Shown here piece after piece: positions 1 to 5,594 of a stretch of DNA of 7,003 bases. This DNA comes from Cytophagaceae bacterium (lineage in GTDB: Bacteria > Bacteroidota > Bacteroidia > Cytophagales > Flexibacteraceae). How positions within the stretch are numbered: position 1 is the stretch's first letter; each line of letters begins with the position of its first letter. The DNA lies in contig CANHWS010000184.1 of the NCBI GenBank assembly GCA_947464365.1, forward strand, positions 1 through 7,003, in the 5' to 3' direction. The position numbers were made by a program, and so were the translations under genes. The notes below the pieces were generated by a model that saw nothing but the letters and a program-made list of their open reading frames with translations, did not search any database and was not told the origin of the DNA.

Positions 1-74
1 ATTCGAACCCTCGATAGACTTGCGACTATACACACTTTCCAGGCGTGCTCCTTCAACCACTCGGACACCTCTCT
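1..74 (-). tRNA. tRNA-Ser (anticodon GGA), 3' end cut by window edge
   Basis: Read on the minus strand this is a class II serine tRNA. The acceptor strand AGAGAGG is followed by TG, a D arm (TCCGAGTGGTTGAAGGA) and an anticodon stem CACGC/GTGTG closing the loop CTGGAAA, which gives anticodon GGA at 38-40. A long variable arm (TATAGTCGCAAGTCTA) comes next, then the GAGGG T stem and the loop TTCGAAT. The window edge falls at the end of the T loop, so the 3' half of the T stem, the acceptor strand and the discriminator base are missing. It reads UCC and UCU codons. It lies downstream of tRNA-Lys on the same strand but beyond that gene's terminator, and no TAnnTTTG-type promoter is visible immediately upstream. 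Confidence 0.95.
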
Positions 75-82
75 AGGGTGAT

Positions 83-107
83 GCTAGTCTGCTATCTATA
101 GACTAGC
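83..107. repeat. 8-bp inverted repeat between the two tRNA genes
   Basis: GCTAGTCT (83-90) and AGACTAGC (100-107) are perfect reverse complements separated by 9 bases. The repeat sits between the tRNA-Lys terminator and the 5' end of tRNA-Ser, with its near edge 8 bases from the tRNA-Ser acceptor. It lacks a T tract on either side, so it is not a typical rho-independent terminator. It could be a processing hairpin in a tRNA precursor, an operator, or chance. Confidence 0.5.
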
Positions 108-115
108 TGGTTACT

Positions 116-149
116 AAAAAAGCCGCTCAAGATGTCTCTAAAGCGGCTT
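116..149 (-). terminator. rho-independent terminator after tRNA-Lys
   Basis: On the minus strand, AAGCCGCT (149-142) pairs perfectly with AGCGGCTT (127-120) around a 14-base loop. The stem ends in a run of six T (121-116). It begins only 3 bases after the tRNA-Lys discriminator base, so it closes a single-tRNA transcript and could also shape the precursor's 3' trailer. GC-rich stem, T tract and position all agree. Confidence 0.85.
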
Positions 150-152
150 CTG

Positions 153-225
153 TGATCCGTCTGGGACTCGAACCCAGGACCCATACATTAAAAGTGTATT
201 GCTCTACCAACTGAGCTAACGAATC
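153..225 (-). tRNA. tRNA-Lys (anticodon TTT)
   Basis: This is a complete 73-base tRNA on the minus strand. The acceptor GATTCGT pairs with ACGGATC (one T-G wobble) and is followed by discriminator A at 153. The D arm is TAGCTCAGTTGGTAGAGCA, the anticodon stem ATACA/TGTAT closes the loop CTTTTAA (anticodon TTT at 190-192), and the T arm is CCTGGGTTCGAGTCCCAG. CCA is not encoded, since the next bases are CAG, so it must be added after transcription. A strong candidate promoter lies about 100 bases upstream at 324-355 and a terminator follows immediately. Confidence 0.97.
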
Positions 226-289
226 GGGTAATCACGAAGTTTGAAGATGTTATTGGTAGGTTAACTACTTTTTACGACCTTGTTACCTC

Positions 290-297
290 TACATTTG
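290..297 (+). promoter_or_regulatory. candidate -7 element for the TPR/SH3 gene
   Basis: TACATTTG is an exact match to the Bacteroidota -7 consensus TAnnTTTG. It lies about 75 bases before the ATG at 372, which would leave a leader of roughly 65-70 bases. A matching -33 TTG/TTTG is not evident at the usual spacing (only a T-rich stretch at 269-273), so the call rests on one element. The 146-base gap from 226 to 371 otherwise holds only this element and the opposing tRNA-Lys promoter. Confidence 0.45.
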
Positions 298-323
298 GGG
301 GATCGTTTTCCCTTATTGCGGTG

Positions 324-355
324 CAAAACTAGCTGAATAGTGCGTAGTTTGCAAA
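324..355 (-). promoter_or_regulatory. Bacteroidota-type promoter for tRNA-Lys (TTTG-N20-TAGTTTTG)
   Basis: On the minus strand TTTG (355-352) is followed after 20 bases by TAGTTTTG (331-324). This is an exact TAnnTTTG -7 element with a -33 TTTG at the spacing expected for the Bacteroidota primary sigma factor. Transcription would start near 317 and give a leader of about 90 bases before tRNA-Lys. The -33 TTTG is half of the palindrome GTTTGCAAAC (347-356). The sequence match is direct; promoter activity is inferred. Confidence 0.65.
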
Positions 356-371
356 CCAGAATCCTAAAAAA

Positions 372-1169
372 ATGGACGGAACGCTAAAAAATATTCCGAA
401 TCAGCTTAAAATGACCCTATTGGCCTGTTTCGGGGCCTTGTGCCTGCTTTCGGGCAGTCTGGAGGTGCAGGCTGTAAATCTGAAGCCATTGCCCTTTGAC
501 ACGACTTGGCGGGCTAGGCGGATCTTGGCGGTGGCCGATAGCGGCTTTGCGCGTAGGCGATATGCCGAGGCGTACCAACAATATCGTTACCTGCTTCAAG
601 AGCGAGGCCTCTACAGCCCCCAGATGCTGCTCAAGATGTCGGCCTATACCGAGAGCGCCAATGACTTCACGCTGGCCCTCTATTACCTCAACCTATACTA
701 CCTTCATAACCCTAGTCTTGAAGTGCGGCAGAAGATCGAGGACTTAGCTACGTTCAACAGCTTAAGTGGCTATGTCTTTAGTGAGCTGGACTACTTTCTG
801 TTTCTCTACAACCAGTATTTTATCTACATCTGCAGTTTCCATGTTGGCATGGCCTTTTTGTTCTTGGGCATCATGGTTTATCGGAAGTGGCGTGGTAGGC
901 TGATGATGTATAATCCACTATTCTTTTTGGCATTTGTGCTGGCATCGGCCTTTACTGCCAATTTTGGGCTACTCTACCGTCGTGGCATTGTTGCAGCAGA
1001 CCAAGCTATGCTGATGCAGGGGCCATCAAGTGGGTCAGACTTTGTCCAACACCTAAACAGGGGGCACAAATTGGTCATCAAAGACCAGACTGATATTTGG
1101 TATAAAGTAGAGTGGCAGGGTAGCACAAGCTGGATCAATAAAAAGAACTTGCTGATCATCGAGAACTAA
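372..1169 (+). CDS. exported/membrane protein with TPR-like region and C-terminal SH3-like domain
   Basis: A 265-residue protein. The N-terminus carries a signal-peptide-like hydrophobic stretch (about residues 14-32) ending in VQA-VN, a plausible cleavage site after residue 34. If ATG 411 (M14) is the true start, the signal has a normal length. Residues about 50-115 form one to two TPR-like helical pairs (AEAYQQYRYLL ... LALYYLNLYYLHNP). Two membrane helices follow at about 148-169 and 182-202, separated by a short basic loop (YRKWRGR). The C-terminal 60 residues read as a bacterial SH3-like fold (GHKLVIKD, IWYKVEW, SWINKKNLLII), which often binds peptidoglycan or protein partners. The order TPR, membrane helix, SH3 recalls BatE of the Bacteroidota aerotolerance operons, but no bat neighbours are present, so I give no symbol. 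A candidate -7 element TACATTTG lies upstream, and the RadC gene follows on the same strand without a visible terminator. The real cellular role is unknown. Confidence 0.85.
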   Translation: MDGTLKNIPNQLKMTLLACFGALCLLSGSLEVQAVNLKPLPFDTTWRARRILAVADSGFARRRYAEAYQQYRYLLQERGLYSPQMLLKMSAYTESANDFTLALYYLNLYYLHNPSLEVRQKIEDLATFNSLSGYVFSELDYFLFLYNQYFIYICSFHVGMAFLFLGIMVYRKWRGRLMMYNPLFFLAFVLASAFTANFGLLYRRGIVAADQAMLMQGPSSGSDFVQHLNRGHKLVIKDQTDIWYKVEWQGSTSWINKKNLLIIEN

Positions 1170-1313
1170 ACCTGTGCTTTTCCATAGAGGCCATCAAATA
1201 GACAACAGCACGTGCGATACGAAATCAGTCCGGAGCTCAGTAAATCGAAGCCTACGAAGGTCAAATCTGACCTGCATATAGAAAGCAGCACTTACGCATC
1301 GGCTAACCATAAA

Positions 1314-2045
1314 ATGGGGCAGGTTACCGATCGTGGAGATCGGAATAGCTTCAGGAATTGGCAGGATGAAGAAAAGCCGCGTGAGCGCCTGCTCAAATAT
1401 GGCCCAGAGTCCTTGACGGATGTCGAGTTGTTGGCGATACTTTTAGGGACTGGGATGCAGGGTGTTAACGTCATGGAGCTGTCCCGCATCATTTTGGCGA
1501 GGTTTGGCAACAGCATCGGCAATGTAGCGCGTGCGACGGTTGATGAGCTAACTCAAATCAAAGGCCTAGGTCCAGCCAAGGCGATCACGATCATCACGGC
1601 ACTAGAGCTTGGCGTACGCCGGATGCAGTTGCAGGATACAGTTCTGGTGGTCAATGACGATACTGCGGTATCCAAAATTATGGCGCCGCGGATGATTGAC
1701 CTGACAGAGGAACATTTTTTTGCCCTCTATCTCGACGCTGGCAACCATCTCCTGGCGATCAAGAACATTGCTGTTGGAGACTTTCAGTCTGTATTGGTGG
1801 ATGTTAAGTCCGTTTTACGCCATGCGATCCAGCTGAGCTCACACCGCATCATCCTCTGCCACAACCACCCGAGTAAGTCTTTGGCTTTTAGCATAGAGGA
1901 CCTGAGAATGACTAAACGGCTTGTCGAAGCGGCAGCTACCATGGATATTAAGGTGTTGGACCATGTGATCATTGCAGGCAAAGACTTCGCCAGCATGGCT
2001 AATCATCCTGATTCGGCGCACTTGTTTAGTAAATCTAGGACCTGA
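1314..2045 (+). CDS. radC: RadC family protein (HhH + JAB/MPN domain)
   Basis: A 243-residue protein counted from ATG 1314. An in-frame GTG at 1212 would add 34 poorly family-like residues; I prefer 1314 because RadC proteins normally begin 10-20 residues before the N-terminal WxxEExPRERL motif, seen here as NWQDEEKPRERLL at 15-27. Residues about 79-98 form a helix-hairpin-helix (IKGLGPAKAITI). The C-terminal half is a JAB/MPN metal-binding domain with the JAMM ligands in place: E133 (EEHF), H183 and H185 (HNHP), S193 and D196. The loop after HNHP reads SKSLAFS where RadC proteins usually have SGNxxPS, so the conserved glycine and proline are lost. Despite the name, a DNA-repair role for RadC is disputed and its substrate is unknown. 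It lies downstream of the TPR/SH3 gene and converges on parE, leaving about 23 bases between the two stops. Confidence 0.93.
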   Translation: MGQVTDRGDRNSFRNWQDEEKPRERLLKYGPESLTDVELLAILLGTGMQGVNVMELSRIILARFGNSIGNVARATVDELTQIKGLGPAKAITIITALELGVRRMQLQDTVLVVNDDTAVSKIMAPRMIDLTEEHFFALYLDAGNHLLAIKNIAVGDFQSVLVDVKSVLRHAIQLSSHRIILCHNHPSKSLAFSIEDLRMTKRLVEAAATMDIKVLDHVIIAGKDFASMANHPDSAHLFSKSRT

Positions 2046-2068
2046 TCCAGGACTAGGCTTTTGGTAAA

Positions 2069-3979
2069 TTATGCAGCGGCTGTTGTCTCAGGTTCAGGAA
2101 CTTCAGCATCGGCTATGGTGTCAAGGTCAACCCGCAAGTTGTCGATGATGAAGCGTTGGCGTTCTGGGGTGTTTTTACCCATGAAGTAGGTAAGTAATTT
2201 TGGTATGCTAGAGTCTTTTTGGAGGATCACTGGCTCTAGCTTGATTTCCTCACCTATGAATTTGCCGAACTCGTCAGGGGAGATCTCGCCTAGACCTTTG
2301 AAGCGCGTGATCTCTGGTTTGGGACCCAGTGCCTCGATGGCGGCTACACGTTCGGCATCGGTGTAGCAATAGCGGGTTTCCTTTTTGTTCCGGACCCTAA
2401 AAAGGGGAGTTTCCAAGATGTAAAGGTGCCCATTCCGGACCAGATCAGGGAAAAACTGCAGGAAGAAGGTCAGCAACAATAGCCTGATGTGCATCCCATC
2501 GACGTCAGCATCAGTGGCAACAACAATGCGATTGTAGCGAAGGCCTTCGAGCCCGTCCTCGATGTTGAGGGCATGCTGCAAGAGGTTGAATTCTTCGTTT
2601 TCGTAAACGATTTTTTTGGTTAGGCCAAAGCAGTTCAGTGGTTTACCCCTTAGGCTGAAGACTGCCTGCAACTGGACATCTCGGCTTTTGGTGATGGACC
2701 CAGAGGCAGAGTCCCCTTCGGTGATGAACAGGGTAGAGTAAACCTTGTTTTCGGTTTTGTCCTCGTTGAAATGGATCCGGCAATCTCGCAACTTACGGTT
2801 ATGAAGGTTGGCCTTTTTGGCGCGGTCGTTTGCGAGCTTCTTGATGCCGGCAATTTCCTTACGCTCGCGCTCTGACTGGAGTATACGTTTGAGGATTGCA
2901 TCGGCTACGGCAGGGTGTTTGTGCAGGTAGTTATCAAGCTCTCGCTTCATGAAGTCACCGACGAAAGTCCGGACTGTGCCGCCACCGTCTGGTGTCATGT
3001 TGATGCTGCCAAGCTTGGTTTTGGTTTGGCTTTCGAAGACAGGCTCCTGTACCCGGATGGCAATCGCCGCTACAATGCTGGCCCTGACATCACTGGCGTC
3101 AAATTCCTTTTTGTAGAACTCACGCACGGTCTTGACAACTGCCTCACGAAATGCAGCTAGGTGGGTGCCACCCTGGGTGGTGTTCTGCCCGTTGACGAAG
3201 CTATAATACTCCTCACCATATTGGCCACCATGGGTCATGGCCAGCTCGATGTCGGCTCCTTTGAGGTGGATGATCGGGTAGCGGTTGTTCTCCTCATCGG
3301 TTTTGGCCTTCAGGAGATCCAGCAGGCCAAATTGGCTGAAGTACTTCTTGCCATTGAAACTAATCGTGAGGCCTGCATTGAGGTACACATAGTTCCAGAT
3401 CAGGTTGTCCAGGTACTCGGGTATGAAGTGGTAGTTTTTGAAAATATTGGCATCAGGCTCAAAAGTGATGAGGGTGCCATTCTTGAGGTTGGTGCTTGTT
3501 TCGGGGTGGTCCTTGATGAGCTCCCCACAACGGAACTCAGCAATTTTGGTCTGGCCGTCACGCACTGACTGCACCTTAAAGTAGGAGCTAAGTGCATTGA
3601 CTGCCTTGGTACCGACACCATTGAGGCCTACCGACTTTTGGAAGGCGCCGCTATCGTATTTGCCACCTGTATTGATACGGCTGACACAGTCGATGACCTT
3701 GCCTAACGGAATGCCACGGCCATAATCCCGCACCTCTACCTTGTGCGCGCTGATGGTTATGTCAATGTTTTTGCCATTGCCCATCATGTGCTCGTCGATC
3801 GAGTTATCGACCACCTCTTTGACCAAGACATAGATGCCGTCGTCAGAGCTGCTGCCGTCCCCTAGCTTGCCGATGTACATGCCGGGTCGGAGCCTAATGT
3901 GCTCTTTCCAGTCAAGCGAACGGATACTATCTTCGTTATATATGGATGCGCTAGCTGCGCTCGGAACTTGTTCTGCCAT
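2069..3979 (-). CDS. parE: DNA topoisomerase IV subunit B (ParE)
   Basis: This is the ATPase subunit of topoisomerase IV, which works with ParC to decatenate and relax chromosomes. From the ATG at 3979 it has 636 residues, normal for the Bacteroidota enzyme. The N-terminal GHKL ATPase shows E55 and N59 in KEVVDNSIDE, DYGRGIP at 85-91 and the glycine-rich GLNGVGTKA at 118-126. The transducer lysine motif is QTKTKLG at 318-324. The TOPRIM part has EGDSASG at 421-427 and the DADVD acidic triad at 490-494, followed by RFKGLGE at 559-565. SLDWKEHIRLRPGMYIGKLGDG near the start is typical of ParE, whereas GyrB has an EAVRKRPAMYIG-like sequence. An upstream in-frame ATG at 4036 would add 19 residues unlike the family; AAAAAC before 3979 suits the AT-rich start regions of this phylum. 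No parC lies beside it. It is divergent from fur. Confidence 0.96.
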   Translation of the reverse strand: MAEQVPSAASASIYNEDSIRSLDWKEHIRLRPGMYIGKLGDGSSSDDGIYVLVKEVVDNSIDEHMMGNGKNIDITISAHKVEVRDYGRGIPLGKVIDCVSRINTGGKYDSGAFQKSVGLNGVGTKAVNALSSYFKVQSVRDGQTKIAEFRCGELIKDHPETSTNLKNGTLITFEPDANIFKNYHFIPEYLDNLIWNYVYLNAGLTISFNGKKYFSQFGLLDLLKAKTDEENNRYPIIHLKGADIELAMTHGGQYGEEYYSFVNGQNTTQGGTHLAAFREAVVKTVREFYKKEFDASDVRASIVAAIAIRVQEPVFESQTKTKLGSINMTPDGGGTVRTFVGDFMKRELDNYLHKHPAVADAILKRILQSERERKEIAGIKKLANDRAKKANLHNRKLRDCRIHFNEDKTENKVYSTLFITEGDSASGSITKSRDVQLQAVFSLRGKPLNCFGLTKKIVYENEEFNLLQHALNIEDGLEGLRYNRIVVATDADVDGMHIRLLLLTFFLQFFPDLVRNGHLYILETPLFRVRNKKETRYCYTDAERVAAIEALGPKPEITRFKGLGEISPDEFGKFIGEEIKLEPVILQKDSSIPKLLTYFMGKNTPERQRFIIDNLRVDLDTIADAEVPEPETTAAA

Positions 3980-4065
3980 GTTTTTCGTCAGGGGCCTGAC
4001 CAGCAATATAGCACGGATAGGGCTAGAGCTGGCCATCGGCCTAGGAATTACTTGTCTGAATCGAA

Positions 4066-4079
4066 GGGCAAACTTGCCC
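4066..4079. repeat. GGGCAA-AC-TTGCCC inverted repeat
   Basis: A perfect 6-bp inverted repeat with a 2-base centre lies between parE and fur, 10 bases from the ATATTTGCAAATAT palindrome. It would fall at the start of a parE transcript or upstream of the fur -7 element, so it could be an operator or a leader hairpin. The function is not known from the sequence. Confidence 0.4.
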
Positions 4080-4088
4080 CTTCCAGCT

Positions 4089-4104
4089 TATATTTGCAAA
4101 TATC
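4089..4104. promoter_or_regulatory. overlapping divergent promoter elements / palindrome between parE and fur
   Basis: ATATTTGCAAATAT (4090-4103) is a perfect 14-bp palindrome. Its plus-strand half lies in TATATTTG (4089-4096), an exact TAnnTTTG -7 element 34 bases before the fur ATG. Its minus-strand half lies in GATATTTG (4104-4097), a 7-of-8 match, with TTG at 4124-4122 after a 17-base spacer, reading towards parE. One symmetric site could therefore hold both -7 elements, and could also be the target of a dimeric regulator such as the adjacent Fur. Promoter and operator roles are inferred. Confidence 0.45.
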
Positions 4105-4130
4105 AGTGGTGACGACCATCACAACTACTC

Positions 4131-4637
4131 ATGGCACTAAATCTTGATACTTTCGAAACCGTCAAACGCATCTTTCTGGATTATCTGGAAGCCAAAGCCC
4201 TCCGGAGGACACCAGAACGTTTTGCGATCCTGGAGGAGATATACAGCCGTAATGATCATTTTGATGTAGAGAGTCTTTACATCAGCATGAAGAACAAAAA
4301 CTATAGAGTTAGCCGTGCAACTGTTTATAACACGCTGGATCTTTTGGTGGAGTGTGACCTTGTAAGCAAGCACCAGTTTGGGCAGTCTCAGGCGCAATAC
4401 GAAAAGGCATACGGATACCGCCAACATGATCACCTAATCTGTAGTGATTGCCAAAAGGTGTTTGAGTTTTGTGACCCAAGGATATATAACATCCAGAAAA
4501 TGGTGGGGGAGGTCCTAGGTCAGAGGGTTGTTGGGCATAGCCTAATTCTGCACGGGGCTTGTACTAAGGGGGATGGTTGCGAAAACCGACCTGCCCAAAG
4601 TCAACCAGCTGATGTGATGCCTACCTTAGCAGAATAA
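4131..4637 (+). CDS. fur: Fur-family metal-dependent transcriptional repressor
   Basis: A 168-residue cytoplasmic dimeric regulator of the Fur superfamily. The N-terminal winged helix carries RRTPERFAILEEIY (25-38), HFDVESLY (43-50) and the recognition helix RVSRATVYNTLDLLVECDLV (59-78). The C-terminal dimerisation and metal part has E91, HDHLIC (99-104) with the structural zinc pair C104/C107 (CSDC), and a late HSLILHGAC...C segment (136-150). H43, E91, H99, D100, H101 and H136 are candidate ligands. The second cysteine pair, C144 and C150, is spaced C-x5-C where E. coli Fur has C-x4-C, a small oddity. The C-terminal tail (ENRPAQSQPADVMP) is low in motif content. The sequence does not settle whether it senses iron (Fur), peroxide (PerR) or zinc (Zur); the motifs best fit general Bacteroidota Fur proteins. 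A palindrome over its candidate promoter suggests autoregulation. Confidence 0.92.
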   Translation: MALNLDTFETVKRIFLDYLEAKALRRTPERFAILEEIYSRNDHFDVESLYISMKNKNYRVSRATVYNTLDLLVECDLVSKHQFGQSQAQYEKAYGYRQHDHLICSDCQKVFEFCDPRIYNIQKMVGEVLGQRVVGHSLILHGACTKGDGCENRPAQSQPADVMPTLAE

Positions 4638-4674
4638 CGCTTATCCTGTGCGTGAAATCCATCGGTTTTGGCGC

Positions 4675-4691
4675 GCCATAGGTATGGCTTT
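4675..4691 (+). terminator. weak candidate terminator after fur
   Basis: GCCATA-GG-TATGGC (4675-4688) is a perfect 6-bp inverted repeat followed by TTTAACT, 38 bases after the fur stop codon. The stem is short, the loop has only two bases and the T tract is poor, so termination is a tentative reading. The 87-base gap up to the end of the outer-membrane gene holds nothing else I can name apart from a CTAGTCTAGTCT tandem. Confidence 0.3.
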
Positions 4692-4724
4692 AACTAAATT
4701 AGCACAATCTAGTCTAGTCTTAAG

Positions 4725-4746
4725 TTATGGGTTTTTGTGCCCATAA
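4725..4746. repeat. inverted repeat spanning the outer-membrane gene's stop codon
   Basis: TTATGGG (4725-4731) and CCCATAA (4740-4746) are perfect reverse complements with an 8-base loop. The repeat encodes the last residues (YYGHKNP) and the TAA of the outer-membrane protein. On the mRNA this would be a 7-bp hairpin over the stop codon. No T tract follows, so it is not a standard terminator; it may protect the 3' end or be chance. Confidence 0.45.
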
Positions 4747-5507
4747 TAGATCACGAGATAGATACTGGTCCAGGCATTGTAATTATCTGCTTGGCCAGCT
4801 AGTAGCGGAAGGGCATTGGCATAGTAGTCAAAGTTAAGCCCTGTCTCCACCCCGATCAGGCTACCATTGAACCGACCAAACTCGAAGCTAAGAGCCCCTT
4901 TGAGGTTGATGCCAGGAATGGCCTTAAGCTGTCCTAAACCATCGAGCAACTGCCCACGGCCAAAGATGTAGTTGACATCATGTTTGCTAGGATCGTAGGG
5001 GACTGAGCGGGCGTTATTCGCATTACGTGCTACCGGGTCATAGAGGATATAGTAAGGCTTGACGAATGCAAAACTGGGCCCACCAGCGACTATTGCATTG
5101 ACGTGTACACCCTCTTCAACCCCTTTGCGGAACAAGATAAACTCCCGACCAAAGGAAGGCCTAAAGGCGACAACATAGTTGGTTTTATAAGGTGTGAAGG
5201 TATTGTTGGTTAGGTTGCTAACGTAGGTCAGTTCCTTAGGGTGATTGACTTGGACTAGGTCAAAACCAATGTTATTGTACTGGTTCTTACGGGCTAACCA
5301 TCCGTACTTGAACATAAACCCACCTATCAGTGAGGAGTTGGTATTGAAGTTGACACCAAAGTTGTATTCCTCTTGATAATCGTTTTCCTCGGCTGGAATT
5401 GTTTGAGCTTGTACGACCCTAGGCGGTACCGTAATCAAAAGCATGGCGATCAACGCCAAGCAACAAGCGGGCGTCAAGAAGGACCAGAATTTTGGAAGGT
5501 GGACCAC
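4725..5507 (-). CDS. uncharacterised outer-membrane beta-barrel protein
   Basis: A 260-residue secreted protein. It starts at GTG 5507; no in-frame ATG lies upstream before a stop, and the next downstream ATG (M22) would remove the single lysine and much of the hydrophobic core of the signal peptide. The signal runs from residue 1 to about 34 with the cleavage site VVQA-QT. The mature part starts acidic (EENDYQEEY) and then alternates short amphipathic strands rich in Y, F, N and G (FGVNFNTNSSLIGGFMFKYG, NIGFDLVQVNH, NYVVAFRPSFGREFILF), ending in a strand (TSIYLVIYYG) near the C-terminus, as expected for a Bacteroidota outer-membrane barrel of about 8-12 strands. I recognise a resemblance to uncharacterised Bacteroidota proteins with EEGVxxNAIxAxGPS-like and AFRPxxGRE-like segments, but I know no function. 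It faces the OsmC gene head to head across 87 bases and ends convergently with fur. Confidence 0.85.
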   Translation of the reverse strand: MVHLPKFWSFLTPACCLALIAMLLITVPPRVVQAQTIPAEENDYQEEYNFGVNFNTNSSLIGGFMFKYGWLARKNQYNNIGFDLVQVNHPKELTYVSNLTNNTFTPYKTNYVVAFRPSFGREFILFRKGVEEGVHVNAIVAGGPSFAFVKPYYILYDPVARNANNARSVPYDPSKHDVNYIFGRGQLLDGLGQLKAIPGINLKGALSFEFGRFNGSLIGVETGLNFDYYANALPLLAGQADNYNAWTSIYLVIYYGHKNP

Positions 5508-5524
5508 AACGTCAAGAATTATCG

Positions 5525-5532
5525 GATATTTG
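5525..5532 (+). promoter_or_regulatory. possible -7 element for the OsmC gene
   Basis: GATATTTG matches 7 of 8 positions of TAnnTTTG (first base G) and lies 62 bases before the OsmC ATG. No clear -33 TTG is found at the usual spacing, so this is tentative. Confidence 0.25.
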
Positions 5533-5580
5533 GGGCACCAGATGGGGCCTGCAAATGGACCGGTGCTGGTAATCAGAAAT

Positions 5581-5588
5581 CAAAAATA
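5581..5588 (-). promoter_or_regulatory. possible -7 element for the outer-membrane protein gene
   Basis: On the minus strand 5588-5581 reads TATTTTTG, an exact TAnnTTTG match 73 bases upstream of the GTG start at 5507. It also lies immediately before the OsmC start codon at 5595. No -33 TTG is visible at the usual spacing, so confidence is limited. Confidence 0.35.
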
Positions 5589-5594
5589 ACACAA

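Noticed and set aside
1212..1313. GTG start adding 34 residues to RadC
   Set aside because: The extra residues are polar and not family-like, and ATG 1314 gives the usual RadC length. It cannot be fully excluded.
2041..2051. CCTG-ATC-CAGG inverted repeat at the radC stop as a shared terminator with parE
   Set aside because: The arms are only four bases and no T tract follows directly; the extended arms pair poorly.
2915..3568. Two consecutive plus-strand open frames (about 81 and 135 codons) antisense to parE
   Set aside because: They lie wholly inside the conserved parE gene, have no family motif, and read as the usual antisense shadow of a strong coding frame.
3980..4036. Upstream ATG adding 19 residues to ParE
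   Set aside because: The added segment does not resemble ParE N-termini, and ATG 3979 gives a normal-length enzyme.
4709..4720. CTAGTCTAGTCT tandem, sharing CTAGTCT with the repeat at 83-107
   Set aside because: Two short copies of a 5-base unit in intergenic DNA are within chance; CTAG is not rare in this window.
5463..5475. Cysteines in the outer-membrane protein signal (TPACC) as a lipobox
   Set aside because: The residues before the cysteine (T, P, A) do not fit the lipobox, and a standard VVQA-QT cleavage site follows.
5373..5594. N-terminal extension of the OsmC reading frame by 74 codons
   Set aside because: It overlaps the outer-membrane gene's signal-peptide region on the opposite strand and shows no family sequence; the OsmC domain starts exactly at ATG 5595.
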